A stretch of 48,604 nt of DNA from Oscillospiraceae bacterium. GTDB lineage: Bacteria > Bacillota > Clostridia > Oscillospirales > Oscillospiraceae. The translations under genes were made by a program, and so were the position numbers. This document shows, in pieces, positions 36,359-44,215 of the stretch. The stretch spans positions 138,429-187,032 of the forward strand of contig CADBJU010000014.1 in the NCBI GenBank assembly GCA_902795045.1, written 5' to 3'. Numbering within the stretch: the first letter of the stretch is position 1; each line of letters opens with the position of its first letter. The notes beneath the pieces were generated by a model. That model was not told the DNA's origin, ran no database searches, and was given only the letters and a program-made list of their open reading frames with translations.

Positions 36359-37225
36359 ATGGCAGTATTCACAAACTTTGCCACGCTTTCCTATAAAGGC
36401 GGTACGCGCAATTCCAACACCGTCACCGGCGAGATCATGGAGACTGTCTCCGTGCAGAAGACCGCGGTCAGCACCGGCTACGGCGCGGGGGACACCCTGA
36501 GCTACGCCGTGAGCCTTGTAAACGCCGGCCCCGCCGACGTGAGCGGCCTCACCGTCACGGACGATCTGGGCGCCTATGAGCTCGACTGCACGGCGCTCTA
36601 TCCGCTTTCCTATGTCGACGGCACCGCGCGCCTGATCGTAAACGGCGCGCTCCAGCCCGCCCCCACCGTCACCGCTGGCCCGCCCCTTGTATTCTCCGGC
36701 ATCAACATCCCTGCCGGCGGCAGCGCCGTGCTGGTCTATGAGGCGGACGTGACGGGCTACGCGCCCCTCGCGCCGGATTCCGAGATCACCAACACCGTCA
36801 CCGTCACGGGCGGCGGCGTGAGCGTTCCCCTGACAGCCAGCGCCACGGTCGGATCCCTCGACAGCGCCGAGCTCTTTATCAGCAAGGCGCTCAGCCCCTG
36901 CGTCGTCCCCGCAAACGGCGAGATCACCTACAGCTTCGAGCTCACCAACACCGGCAACACCGAGGCCGGGGCCGCCGACGAGGCGGTGGTCAGCGACAAC
37001 TTTGACCCCATCCTCACAAATATCGCCGTGAGCTTCAACGGCGCCGCCTGGACGCGCGCCGTGCAATACAGCTACGATGAGGCCACCGGCGCCTTTGCCA
37101 CCCTGCCCGGGCAGATCACCGTCCCGGCGGCGAGCTACACCCAGAACGCCGACGGCACTTGGACCGTCGAACCCGGCACCGCGACCCTCACCGTCAGCGG
37201 CACCATCAAGCCCCAAACGACCTGA
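36359..37225 (+). CDS. DUF11 repeat protein without a signal peptide
   Basis: A 288-residue beta-rich protein. Two DUF11-type domains are visible: one at about 30-160 (LSYAVSLVNAGPADVSGLTV, with VTDDLGAYEL) and one at about 170-288 (ITYSFELTNTGNTEAGAAD). It starts MAVFTNFATLSYKGGTRNSN with no signal sequence, sortase motif or membrane anchor, unlike most DUF11 cell-surface proteins. CGGAGG supports the ATG at 36359. Cytosolic or spore-coat location is possible; function unknown. Confidence 0.82.
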   Translation: MAVFTNFATLSYKGGTRNSNTVTGEIMETVSVQKTAVSTGYGAGDTLSYAVSLVNAGPADVSGLTVTDDLGAYELDCTALYPLSYVDGTARLIVNGALQPAPTVTAGPPLVFSGINIPAGGSAVLVYEADVTGYAPLAPDSEITNTVTVTGGGVSVPLTASATVGSLDSAELFISKALSPCVVPANGEITYSFELTNTGNTEAGAADEAVVSDNFDPILTNIAVSFNGAAWTRAVQYSYDEATGAFATLPGQITVPAASYTQNADGTWTVEPGTATLTVSGTIKPQTT

Positions 37226-37284
37226 GAGCAGGGGAGGGCCCCGGCCCTGAATCCCTGAAAGAAAAATAAAAGATAAACAAAATG

Positions 37285-37365
37285 TGTCATCCTGAGCGTA
37301 AGCGAAGGATCCCGTGGTTAACTGCAATCGGTACGGGATTCTTCGGCCAGTGGCCTCAGAATGAC
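37285..37365. repeat. Family D repeat after the DUF11 gene
   Basis: TGTCATCCTGAGCGTAAGCG then AAGGATCCCG pairs with CGGGATTCTTCGGCCAGTGG then CCTCAGAATGACA. An 81-bp hairpin-forming unit. Confidence 0.8.
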
Positions 37366-37372
37366 ATACTTT

Positions 37373-37410
37373 GGGGCTGCTGCGTTCACATAGCGCAGCA
37401 GCCCCGTTTT
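37373..37410 (+). terminator. Intrinsic terminator between DUF11 and degV genes
   Basis: Perfect 12-bp stem GGGGCTGCTGCG/CGCAGCAGCCCC, then GTTTT on the plus strand. It separates two convergent genes. Confidence 0.8.
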
Positions 37411-37418
37411 ACGTTTCG

Positions 37419-38297
37419 TTATTTGCTTCTCACATCGTCCCCGCCGGGGAAGAAGAGAGCCAGCGTGTCCGGGCCCACATGGGAGCCGGTGACCGGCTCA
37501 TACATGACGGTGAGGATATCCCGGGGCGGGGCGTACTGTCGCAGAAGCTCGGCGAGGTACTTCGCGTCCTCCTCGCAGTCGGCGTGGGCAATGCCGATGA
37601 TTTCATTGCGCGGGTTGACCGCGAGGTCGGCGTAGCGCTTGGCCAGGGCCTGGATGGCCCTCTTTCTGCCGCGCTCCTTCTGGATGCAGACGATCTGCCC
37701 CTTCTCGTTGCCCTTCAAAAGGGGCTTGATCTGGAGCACCATGCCCACGATGGCGGCGGCGTTGGAGAGCCTGCCGGTGCGCTTTAAGTGCATCAGGTCG
37801 TCCACGGAGAAGATCTGGTACATGCGCTTGCAGTAGAGGTTCAGCCTGCGCTCCACCTCACTGAGGACGATGCCCTGCTCGCGCCACTCCACCGCCTTGA
37901 ATACCGCGAGTCCTTCGCCCAGGGACGCGCCCAGGGTGTCCACCAGACAAATCTGCCGCTCGGGGTACTGCTCGCGCAGCATCTCGGCCCCCATCTGGGC
38001 GGAGTTGAAGGAGCTGGAAATGCCGGAGGACATGCTGATGTACAGCACGTCAAGCCCCTGCTTGAGAAACTGCTCCATGAAGTCGGCGTAGGTCTGGGGG
38101 TTGATCTGCGAGGTGTTGACCTTCGTGCGGTGGCGGATCATGTCATAATAGGCGTGGCCGTCGAAGGTCTCGGTGTCGGTGCAGGTGTACTCCTGCCCGT
38201 CAATATAGTAATAGAAGGGAATCACCGCAACGCCCATCTTCTCGATCATGGGGGTGGGGATATTGGCCGCGGAGTCCGTGATGATCTGAAAGCTCAT
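37419..38297 (-). CDS. DegV family fatty-acid-binding protein
   Basis: A 292-residue two-domain protein. Signatures: FQIITDSAANIPTPMIEKMG at the N-terminus, TSQINPQTYADFMEQFLKQG, the fatty-acid contact YISMSSGISSSFNSAQ, and DLMHLKRTGRLSNAAAIVGM before the second domain. DegV (FakB) proteins present fatty acids to the FakA kinase; no fakA is in the window. The ATG at 38297 is preferred over a TTG at 38309 because AAAGGTTGGGA is then at a suitable distance. Confidence 0.92.
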   Translation of the reverse strand: MSFQIITDSAANIPTPMIEKMGVAVIPFYYYIDGQEYTCTDTETFDGHAYYDMIRHRTKVNTSQINPQTYADFMEQFLKQGLDVLYISMSSGISSSFNSAQMGAEMLREQYPERQICLVDTLGASLGEGLAVFKAVEWREQGIVLSEVERRLNLYCKRMYQIFSVDDLMHLKRTGRLSNAAAIVGMVLQIKPLLKGNEKGQIVCIQKERGRKRAIQALAKRYADLAVNPRNEIIGIAHADCEEDAKYLAELLRQYAPPRDILTVMYEPVTGSHVGPDTLALFFPGGDDVRSK

Positions 38298-38345
38298 AGT
38301 GTGTCCCAACCTTTCGGTTTGAAGATCTATCTAATCTTGCGAATT

Positions 38346-38374
38346 ATATTATCACACTTTATACATCGTGTCAA
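38346..38374 (-). promoter_or_regulatory. Promoter of the degV-like gene
   Basis: Minus strand TTGACA at 38374-38369, 17-base spacer, TAATAT at 38351-38346; 48 bases before the start. Divergent from the next promoter. Confidence 0.65.
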
Positions 38375-38397
38375 TTGAATTTGCGGAATATTTGTTC

Positions 38398-38425
38398 TTG
38401 ATTCTCAGATCATTTGTGTTATAAT
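38398..38425 (+). promoter_or_regulatory. Promoter of the DUF1836 gene
   Basis: TTGATT at 38398, 16-base spacer, perfect TATAAT at 38420, 34 bases before the start. Confidence 0.7.
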
Positions 38426-38459
38426 ATGAAACACGAAAAAACGACTCGGAGAAACAGCC

Positions 38460-39086
38460 ATGACATACAACAAGGAACTGATCGCGGGCAAGCTGCGCCG
38501 CTGGGAAAAATACCTCGATGATTACCGGCTCCCGACCTGGGGTGAGATCCCGGACATCGGCCTGTACATGGATCAGGTGGTCACGCTTTTAAGCGGCTAT
38601 CTGGACTACATGCCGCCGGAGCTCAAGGAGGAGCAGATCATCACCCCCGCCGCCATCAACAACTATGTGCGCAAGAAGATCATGCCCGAGCCGGTGAAGA
38701 AAAAATACTACCGCGTCCACATTGCGTATCTCATCATGGTCTGCACTCTCAAGCAGAGCCTTTCCATCCCCACGCTCCAGACCATGATCCCCATGGGCCT
38801 GAGCGAGGAGGAATTAAAGCGCGTCTACACCGCCTATGTCACGCGCCACCGCCTGGCCTGCAAGTACTTCCTCAAGGAGGTGCGCGTCGCCGCCGGCGGC
38901 ATCCTCGGCCACGGGCCGGAGGAGCTGTCGGAGATCTCCACCGACGACACCAACGACCTCATCACCTCCGTCGCGGTCATCAGCGGCTTTTCCCGCCTTA
39001 TGGCGGAAAAGCTCCTGCTGCTGGAAGGCAAGGACCTCACAAACGGCGGCAGCATTGAGCCCCGCCTCACGCGCGGGCAGGAGTGA
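38460..39086 (+). CDS. DUF1836 protein (putative MerR-like regulator)
   Basis: A 208-residue cytosolic protein. The block IITPAAINNYVRKKIMPEPV followed by KKKYYRVHIAYLIMVCTLKQ is the DUF1836 signature and resembles a winged-helix DNA-reading segment. Residues after about 150 are less conserved. CGGAGAAACAGCC precedes the ATG. The gene overlaps a GTG of the following frame and runs straight into the pseudouridine synthase gene (2-base gap), so they are one operon. Target genes unknown. Confidence 0.85.
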   Translation: MTYNKELIAGKLRRWEKYLDDYRLPTWGEIPDIGLYMDQVVTLLSGYLDYMPPELKEEQIITPAAINNYVRKKIMPEPVKKKYYRVHIAYLIMVCTLKQSLSIPTLQTMIPMGLSEEELKRVYTAYVTRHRLACKYFLKEVRVAAGGILGHGPEELSEISTDDTNDLITSVAVISGFSRLMAEKLLLLEGKDLTNGGSIEPRLTRGQE

Positions 39087-39088
39087 GC

Positions 39089-39727
39089 ATGGACATCGTC
39101 TGCCGCGACGGCGCGGTCCTCGTCTGCGTCAAGCCCGCGGGCGTCCTCTCCACGGACGAGCCGGGCGGCCTGCCGGACCTTCTGCGCGAGGCGCTGGGCG
39201 ATAAGGATGCAGATCTGCGCACGGTCCACCGCCTCGACCGGGCGGTGAGCGGGCTGATGGTCCTGGCGCGGAGCGCTGCCGCGGCCTCGGCCCTGAGCCG
39301 CGAGATCCGCGAGGGCCGCTTCTATAAGGAATACCTCGCCATGGTCCACGGCAGCACGCCCGACAGAGGAGAGCTGCGGGACCTTCTGTGGCGCGACAAG
39401 GCGCGGAAGATGACCTTTGTCGTGCAGGAGCCTGCGAAGGGCGTGCAGGAGGCGGTGCTCGACTATGAGACCCTCCGGCGCGGGGCGGACATGAGCCTTG
39501 TGCGCGTGCACCTTCACACAGGCCGCACACACCAGATCCGCGTGCAGTTCGCCTCCCGGGGCTGGCCGCTGTACGGGGAGCGCAAATACAGTGAAAACCC
39601 GGACGACTGCCCGCTGGCCCTCTGGTCCCATGCCGTGGGCTTCACGCACCCGGCGACCGGGGAGCGCATGCGCTTTGAAAAGGAGCCGCCGGCGGTGTAT
39701 CCGTGGAATATGTGGCTCCCTCTTTGA
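39089..39727 (+). CDS. RluA-type RNA pseudouridine synthase
   Basis: A 212-residue single-domain pseudouridine synthase without an S4 domain. The catalytic Asp lies in HRLDRAVSGLMVLARS; other motifs are YKEYLAMVHG and TGRTHQIRVQFASRGWPLYG. Target (rRNA or tRNA) cannot be told. The ATG at 39089 follows GCAGGAG. The last codons and the stop lie within a family C repeat (CTCCCTCTTTGA), so the repeat supplies the C-terminus. Confidence 0.92.
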   Translation: MDIVCRDGAVLVCVKPAGVLSTDEPGGLPDLLREALGDKDADLRTVHRLDRAVSGLMVLARSAAAASALSREIREGRFYKEYLAMVHGSTPDRGELRDLLWRDKARKMTFVVQEPAKGVQEAVLDYETLRRGADMSLVRVHLHTGRTHQIRVQFASRGWPLYGERKYSENPDDCPLALWSHAVGFTHPATGERMRFEKEPPAVYPWNMWLPL

Positions 39728-39846
39728 GGGAGCTGTCGCGAAGCGACTGAGGGAGCCCACCTTTTAGGCCGAGCATAAAGCGGGAGACTCCTTCCGTCAC
39801 GGCCTCGCGGGAGATCGGCCGTGCCACCTCCCTCAGAGAGGGAGGC
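39714..39846. repeat. Family C repeat overlapping the 3' end of the RluA-type gene
   Basis: Left GGCTCCCTCTTTGAGGGAGC, a short TCGCG/CGCGA-like hairpin, the right part CACCTCCCTCAGAGAGGGAG, and a GGCCTCGCGGGAGATCGGCC inner segment. The stop codon of the preceding gene sits in the left arm. Confidence 0.82.
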
Positions 39847-39942
39847 AAAGGCTGACAATTAATAGACATTTCTTGCAATCGCACCATATAGAGACTATAA
39901 TGAGCAAAACATGATTGTACACAATCGAAGGAGGGGCTTTCC

Positions 39943-40545
39943 TTGATCCTGAAAAGTCTTGCCATCGCTGCCGGCTCCTATGTGGTTGGCTCCATGAGTC
40001 TTTCGATCCTTGCCTCCAAGGCGCTCTTTGGCAGCGATATCCGGGAGAAGGGCAGCGGCAACGCGGGCGCGACCAATATGGCGCGCGTACACGGCTGGGG
40101 CGCGGGCCTGCTGACCCTCGCATGGGACGCGGCCAAGGCCGCCGCCTGCATGCTGGCGGGCAAGGCTCTGGGCGGCGAGATCGGCCTGTGTCTCGGCGCG
40201 GGCGCCTGCATGCTGGGCCACTGCTTCCCGGTGCTGCACAACTTCAAGGGCGGCAAGGGCATCGCGGTCGGCGGCGCGGTCGGCTTCGGCATCGACTGGC
40301 GCGTGGGGCTTTGCACGGTGGGCGCGTTCCTGGCGGGGTCGCTCCTGTCGAAGAAGGTGTCGGTCGGCTCCCTGTGCGGGGCGGTCGCCATTGTGGCCTC
40401 GTCGTTCCTGTTCCGTGTGAGCACGCCGCGCCTCATCCTCTCCATCTTCTGCGCGTGTCTCGCCATCGCCCGCCACCACGCCAACATCAAGCGCCTGGCC
40501 GAGGGCACCGAGCCGGACTTCAAAGCCGCCGACGGAAAGAAGTAA
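39943..40545 (+). CDS. plsY: Acyl-phosphate:glycerol-3-phosphate acyltransferase PlsY
   Basis: A 200-residue membrane enzyme for the first acylation of phospholipid synthesis. Signatures GSGNAGATNMARVHGW, GHCFPVLHNFKGGKGIAVG and the C-terminal HHANIKRL motif; about five to six membrane helices. The start is a TTG at 39943 with an AAGGAGGGG site 6 bases upstream. The plsX partner is not in the window. Confidence 0.95.
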   Translation: MILKSLAIAAGSYVVGSMSLSILASKALFGSDIREKGSGNAGATNMARVHGWGAGLLTLAWDAAKAAACMLAGKALGGEIGLCLGAGACMLGHCFPVLHNFKGGKGIAVGGAVGFGIDWRVGLCTVGAFLAGSLLSKKVSVGSLCGAVAIVASSFLFRVSTPRLILSIFCACLAIARHHANIKRLAEGTEPDFKAADGKK

Positions 40546-40548
40546 GCT

Positions 40549-40650
40549 TGCCTCCCCCAGCCGCTCGCGGCGGTAAGGGGGAGGATTCTGACGCGCGAGA
40601 AACGCGCGACATTCCAAGCTTGTCTGACCGCTTCAGCGGTGGAAGGGGTT
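40549..40650. repeat. Family C-like repeat after plsY
   Basis: GCCTCCCCCAGCCGCTCGCG and TAAGGGGGAGG form the left palindrome; GACCGCTTCAGCGGT and GGAAGGGG lie at the right. Degenerate relative of family C. Confidence 0.6.
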
Positions 40651-40691
40651 TTATGCGCCCCTTGTAGAACCGACGGTGTTCAGCGGAATAC

Positions 40692-40724
40692 AAATCCCCT
40701 TCACCGGGGATTTTACATTTTTTT
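40692..40724 (+). terminator. Intrinsic terminator before the response regulator gene
   Basis: 8-bp stem AAATCCCC/GGGGATTT, 6-base loop, then TTACATTTTTTT. A good -10 hexamer TATAAT follows at 40749 but its -35 is unclear. Confidence 0.75.
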
Positions 40725-40792
40725 AATCCTTTGCTCCCTGTACCTCGCTATAATAAAATACATAAAACTATGCAAGGAAAGGCAGATGCATT

Positions 40793-41479
40793 ATGAGTAA
40801 AAGAGCGCTTGTCGTGGAAGACGACGCCAACATCGCCGAGCTTCTGCGTTTATATCTGGGCAAGGACGGCTTTGACGTGATGATCGCCGCCGACGGCGGC
40901 AAGGCCGAGTCCTCCTTCGATCTCTTCCAGCCGGACGTGGTGCTGCTGGACATCATGCTGCCCGTCAAGGACGGCTGGGAGGTCTGCCGCGATATCCGCC
41001 GCAAGTCCTCTACACCGATTATTATGTTAACCGCCAAGGGCGAGACCAGCGACAAGATCAGCGGCCTGGAGATGGGCGCGGACGACTACGTCACCAAGCC
41101 CTTTGATGTCAAGGAGCTGCTGGCCCGCATCCACGCGGTCATGCGCCGCACCGACGCCGACGCGCCGGTGGAGAAGAAGCTGACCTATGACAAGCTGGTC
41201 ATCAATCTCGAGTCCTACGAGCTCATCGTGGACGGCAAGAAGATCGACACCCCGCCGAAAGAGATGGAGCTTCTCTATCACCTTGCGGCGTCGCCCAACC
41301 GGGTCTTCACCCGCAACCAGCTCCTGGACGAGGTCTGGGGCTTTGACTACTTCGGCGACTCGCGCACCGTGGACGTGCACATCAAGCGCCTGCGCGAGAA
41401 GCTCGAGGGCGTGTCGGACAAGTGGTGCCTCAAAACCGTCTGGGGCGTGGGGTACAAGTTTGAGTTGCTGGAAGGCTGA
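40793..41479 (+). CDS. OmpR/PhoB-type response regulator
   Basis: A 228-residue two-domain regulator. Receiver domain with acidic pair Asp10/Asp11, phosphoacceptor Asp53 (VLLDIMLP), Thr80 and Lys102; then a winged-helix DNA-binding domain (about 130-228) ending KTVWGVGYKFELLEG. No sensor kinase lies in the window: the usual downstream position is taken by the integrase gene of the accessory region. TATAAT at 40749 is its probable -10; AAGGAAAGG precedes the start. Confidence 0.95.
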   Translation: MSKRALVVEDDANIAELLRLYLGKDGFDVMIAADGGKAESSFDLFQPDVVLLDIMLPVKDGWEVCRDIRRKSSTPIIMLTAKGETSDKISGLEMGADDYVTKPFDVKELLARIHAVMRRTDADAPVEKKLTYDKLVINLESYELIVDGKKIDTPPKEMELLYHLAASPNRVFTRNQLLDEVWGFDYFGDSRTVDVHIKRLREKLEGVSDKWCLKTVWGVGYKFELLEG

Positions 41480-41489
41480 AACCCCTTGA
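41476..41489 (+). other. Candidate left attachment-site core
   Basis: CTGAAACCCCTTGA overlaps the stop codon of the response regulator and recurs exactly, same orientation, at 47830-47843. It lies directly before the integrase promoter. Inferred from position and identity only. Confidence 0.4.
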
Positions 41490-41514
41490 TTTTCCTAGCT
41501 TTTTTTGATATACT
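41486..41514 (+). promoter_or_regulatory. Promoter of the integrase gene
   Basis: TTGATT at 41486, 17-base spacer, TATACT at 41509. The -35 hexamer overlaps the candidate attachment core. Two AAAAACTAGCA direct repeats at 41531 and 41543 follow and may be recombinase arm sites. Confidence 0.6.
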
Positions 41515-41572
41515 ACCCTCGAAAACAGCGAAAAACTAGCAAAAAAACTAGCATTCGCAAAATTGGGAATAT

Positions 41573-42991
41573 ATGGTAAAAATAAAAAGCGAGGAAAAGT
41601 TCAAAATGCCGTCGAAAGATTGGGTAAAGTGCGAAGGCGAAAAAGGTATTTATAAGCGCAAAAAGAAGGATGAGCCAAACAAGTATGATTATCTTCTTGT
41701 ATACCATTTAGGATATACAGAAGAGTTTGATGAGAAGACAGGGAAGAACAGAAGAAAAGAAAATCAGTCACAAAAAGTGTTCCCCAGCTTGAAGGAAGCA
41801 AAAGCTTTTCAGGGAAGCATACAAAAGGAACGCGGAAAGGTACAGCGAACTGTAAACGTCAGCAGACGCCTATATTTCTACGAATGTTATCAAGAATTCT
41901 TCGATGCCCATACGACTGTATGGACGAGGCAGAATGCAGAACGCAACAGTTCTTACGGCAAGAGACTGGTTGCGTATTTTACCAATAAAGATCCGCGTAA
42001 GATTACTTCCTTGGATGTGATGGACTTTTTCGAGTGGTGCAGACAGCCACATGAAAAGTTCCCGCAGCCGCTTGGGAACAAAACCATCCAAAAGATTCAG
42101 GGCTACATGTCTCAGATCTGGCGATGGTGGAAACTGGACAGCAACAGATATGGTGAAATCAGCCCACAAGTAATCAGAGATGCGGATCACGGCAAAATCA
42201 AAAAGTTCGTCGCAAGTACCTGGAAAGTCGAGGAAATGATAGAAGCGCTGGATTATGCGCTGAAAAATGAAACGGATTATTCTCGAATCTGCCTCCTGGG
42301 TTTGGCAGGGCTTGCTTCGCTTCGACGTGGTGAGATCGCAGGTCTGCAATGGGGAGATGTTCTCTGGGATAAAAGCTTATTGGATGTTCAGAGACAAAGA
42401 ACGCAGCGTAATCACGGATTTGAGATTTTTGACTGGCTTAAGAAGGGTGATCCTGACGGTGTAACAAGAGCTGAGCGTAAACAGAGATATGTTGCAATGC
42501 CTGAAAAGCTGGCAGAAATCCTTAGATTGGTTTACCGCCAACAAACCTATTACATGGGACGAAAGCCAACTGCAACGGATTTTGTTTATCACGTCAAACC
42601 TGCGATGGTGAATGGATATCTGGATAATCCAAGACAGATTGACTCAGCATTTGAGCAGCTTCAGGTTCGCATGAACAAAGTCAGAATGAAACAGAGTAAA
42701 GCTCCGTTGCCTCGGCTGAGACTTCATGATTTACGACACAGTAATATATCGGCACTCTTAAATGACGGGATCTCGATCGTTTTGGTTGCCGCAAATTCGG
42801 GCCATGTTTTTCCGGAGCTGCAGCGAATCACCACTACTAAGGTGTACTGGCATGATAATGACGATCGAGAGGCTATCCTTAACTACTGGAACGAAAAGCT
42901 TGTTTTGGAAATAAAAACACCTGATCAGGATATATTTAAACCGCCAAATACCATAACAAACAGACCAAATTTAAGAAGTGATGAAATGTAA
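41573..42991 (+). CDS. Tyrosine recombinase/integrase
   Basis: A 472-residue site-specific recombinase, AT-rich compared with the core. A basic N-terminal arm-binding part (about 1-90), a SAM-like core-binding domain (about 95-205) and a catalytic domain with Arg251 (LRRGEIAGLQW), His385 and Arg388 (LHDLRHSN), His411 (NSGHVF) and the nucleophile candidate Tyr425 (KVYWHD). An in-frame ATG at 41606 after GAGGAAAAG is an alternative start. It should integrate and, with an excisionase, excise the neighbouring element. Confidence 0.92.
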   Translation: MVKIKSEEKFKMPSKDWVKCEGEKGIYKRKKKDEPNKYDYLLVYHLGYTEEFDEKTGKNRRKENQSQKVFPSLKEAKAFQGSIQKERGKVQRTVNVSRRLYFYECYQEFFDAHTTVWTRQNAERNSSYGKRLVAYFTNKDPRKITSLDVMDFFEWCRQPHEKFPQPLGNKTIQKIQGYMSQIWRWWKLDSNRYGEISPQVIRDADHGKIKKFVASTWKVEEMIEALDYALKNETDYSRICLLGLAGLASLRRGEIAGLQWGDVLWDKSLLDVQRQRTQRNHGFEIFDWLKKGDPDGVTRAERKQRYVAMPEKLAEILRLVYRQQTYYMGRKPTATDFVYHVKPAMVNGYLDNPRQIDSAFEQLQVRMNKVRMKQSKAPLPRLRLHDLRHSNISALLNDGISIVLVAANSGHVFPELQRITTTKVYWHDNDDREAILNYWNEKLVLEIKTPDQDIFKPPNTITNRPNLRSDEM

Positions 42992-43032
42992 AAAGGATGG
43001 GGAACGCATAGCGTAATCTCCATCCTTTTTTA
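42990..43032. terminator. Bidirectional terminator between int and the xis-like gene
   Basis: 11-bp stem AAAAAGGATGG/CCATCCTTTTT with T runs on both strands, between convergent genes. Confidence 0.82.
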
Positions 43033-43266
43033 GAATCCTTCAGCCAACGAAGGGTCGCCTTCTGAGTACCAGCGCCAGAAGCTGCGTGCTTGAACACGAA
43101 TTGAGCAACCGATGTACTCTACCTTAAACAATGGATGCTTGCTTGAATAAACATCATGTAAGAAAGCATAACACTTTGATCTGCTGATGTTTAGAATAAC
43201 CTGCAATTGTTTTGGTGATAAAAAGACATACTCTTGATATTGTGCTGGAACATAGGGTGTAGTCAT
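43030..43266 (-). CDS. Small HTH protein, excisionase-like
   Basis: A 78-residue basic protein with a winged helix-turn-helix pattern: FLSPKQLQVILNISRSKCYA then a wing ending RVQARSFWRWYSEG. This is the Xis/DUF6462-like layout of small DNA-binding proteins next to tyrosine recombinases in Tn916-type elements. AAAGGCG precedes the ATG. A directionality factor is the best guess; a repressor is possible. Confidence 0.7.
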   Translation of the reverse strand: MTTPYVPAQYQEYVFLSPKQLQVILNISRSKCYAFLHDVYSSKHPLFKVEYIGCSIRVQARSFWRWYSEGDPSLAEGF

Positions 43267-43582
43267 GATAAGCGCCTTTCTTTATATACCAGACTCACCT
43301 CCGCCTGTGGCTGGCAGGTCCATAGATTTTTATCTCCCCGCCTTCTTCATGGCCGGGCCGCGAGTTACGGAAGTCTCATTATCCCCGAAGCTGTCATGGC
43401 GCAGACAGGTGCCGCCTGTCTTTTTTTGCCGTCACTCGTTTGCCGGACGAGTGCGCAGCCGCTGTTCGCTTCGGGATTGTGGAGGTGAGCGAGTATTCAG
43501 TTTTCAAGGTACATTCGCATGAGGATGCCTTCAATAATAAAAAGCCATTGAAAACTGAAAATCTCGCAGTTTGATTATATGT
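43267..43582. other. GC-rich non-coding region between the xis-like and orf8-like genes
   Basis: About 316 bases without a supported gene. Bases 43290-43490 are clearly more GC-rich than the flanking element genes. It includes a terminator-like hairpin (next entry), a GTGAGTCTGGTATATAAAG leader on the minus strand before the xis-like gene with 7- and 13-codon mini-ORFs, and a perfect 12-bp inverted repeat TTCAGTTTTCAA (43496-43507)/TTGAAAACTGAA (43548-43559). Confidence 0.55.
43404..43427 (+). terminator. Terminator-like hairpin in the non-coding region
   Basis: GACAGG/CCTGTC stem, 5-base loop, seven T. No plus-strand gene upstream uses it, so it may end a small RNA. Confidence 0.55.
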
Positions 43583-43795
43583 TTATAATAATAGTGAAAA
43601 TCTATTGATTTTTCTAATTAGGTGAAGAAACAATTCCTGGCGCATATCCTCATCAATCTTACCGTTTACTGTACTTAGATGATCAATAAGCGGCAGATAC
43701 ATGCGAATTATTTCGCCAATGGCATCACGATTACCTAATGTTGCTTTAAAAAGTGTGTTGGCAAAGTCACTTCCCGCTGTGGTGTCAGTTGTCAT
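43583..43795 (-). CDS. Tn916 orf8-like small HTH protein
   Basis: A 70-residue protein (ATG at 43795) with SDFANTLFKATLGNRDAIGE then IIRMYLPLIDHLS and DEDMRQELFLHLIRKINRF, which resembles the sigma region-2-like HTH proteins (orf8) of Tn916-family elements. It overlaps the preceding sigma-like gene by 11 bases. Role presumably regulatory for the element. Confidence 0.65.
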   Translation of the reverse strand: MTTDTTAGSDFANTLFKATLGNRDAIGEIIRMYLPLIDHLSTVNGKIDEDMRQELFLHLIRKINRFSLLL

Positions 43796-44180
43796 GAATG
43801 GACAGATAATTGCGCAATTCTTCCAGAATTCTATATTTATCGCTGTATATGCTGCATTTGCTCTTATGCGGGAGCATATCGGCAATATCTGAAGGCTTCA
43901 ATTTGTACACATACAGCAGCACCAAGAGCCTCCGCTGATTAGGGTTTAGAATGTAATACGCAGAAGAAAGAGTATCGTTGGTAAAGTAAAATCCATCATC
44001 AGAACACCCAGACTCAGAAAAGACCGGAACAACTTCTCTTGAGATTAATTCTAAAGGTATTTCCTGAGAATGAGCTTGACTCTTAATTAGATACTTGATT
44101 CTTTCACGGAATAGTGTTTTCTCCAACCAGTTTGTAAAGCGTGCTCGTAATTCTTCATCTGAAAACTGGAAAAATGACAT
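43785..44180 (-). CDS. Sigma-70 region 4-like protein (Tn916 orf7-like)
   Basis: A 131-residue protein. The ATG at 44180 has AAGGAGAAA just upstream; an ATG at 44219 gives 13 more residues without a site. The C-terminal part TLSSAYYILNPNQRRLLVLL then YVYKLKPSDIADMLPHKSKC resembles sigma region 4, as in Tn916 orf7, which controls excision and transfer genes. Together with the orf8-like gene it suggests a regulatory module borrowed from a Tn916-type element. Confidence 0.68.
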   Translation of the reverse strand: MSFFQFSDEELRARFTNWLEKTLFRERIKYLIKSQAHSQEIPLELISREVVPVFSESGCSDDGFYFTNDTLSSAYYILNPNQRRLLVLLYVYKLKPSDIADMLPHKSKCSIYSDKYRILEELRNYLSIHDN

Positions 44181-44215
44181 ATCTTTCTCCTTCCTATCAA
44201 TTGTTCTACGATGAA

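Noticed and set aside
43234-43488. 84-codon plus-strand frame in the GC-rich island
   Set aside because: It overlaps the xis-like start in antisense and spans a terminator-like hairpin; no recognisable domain. The region is treated as non-coding.
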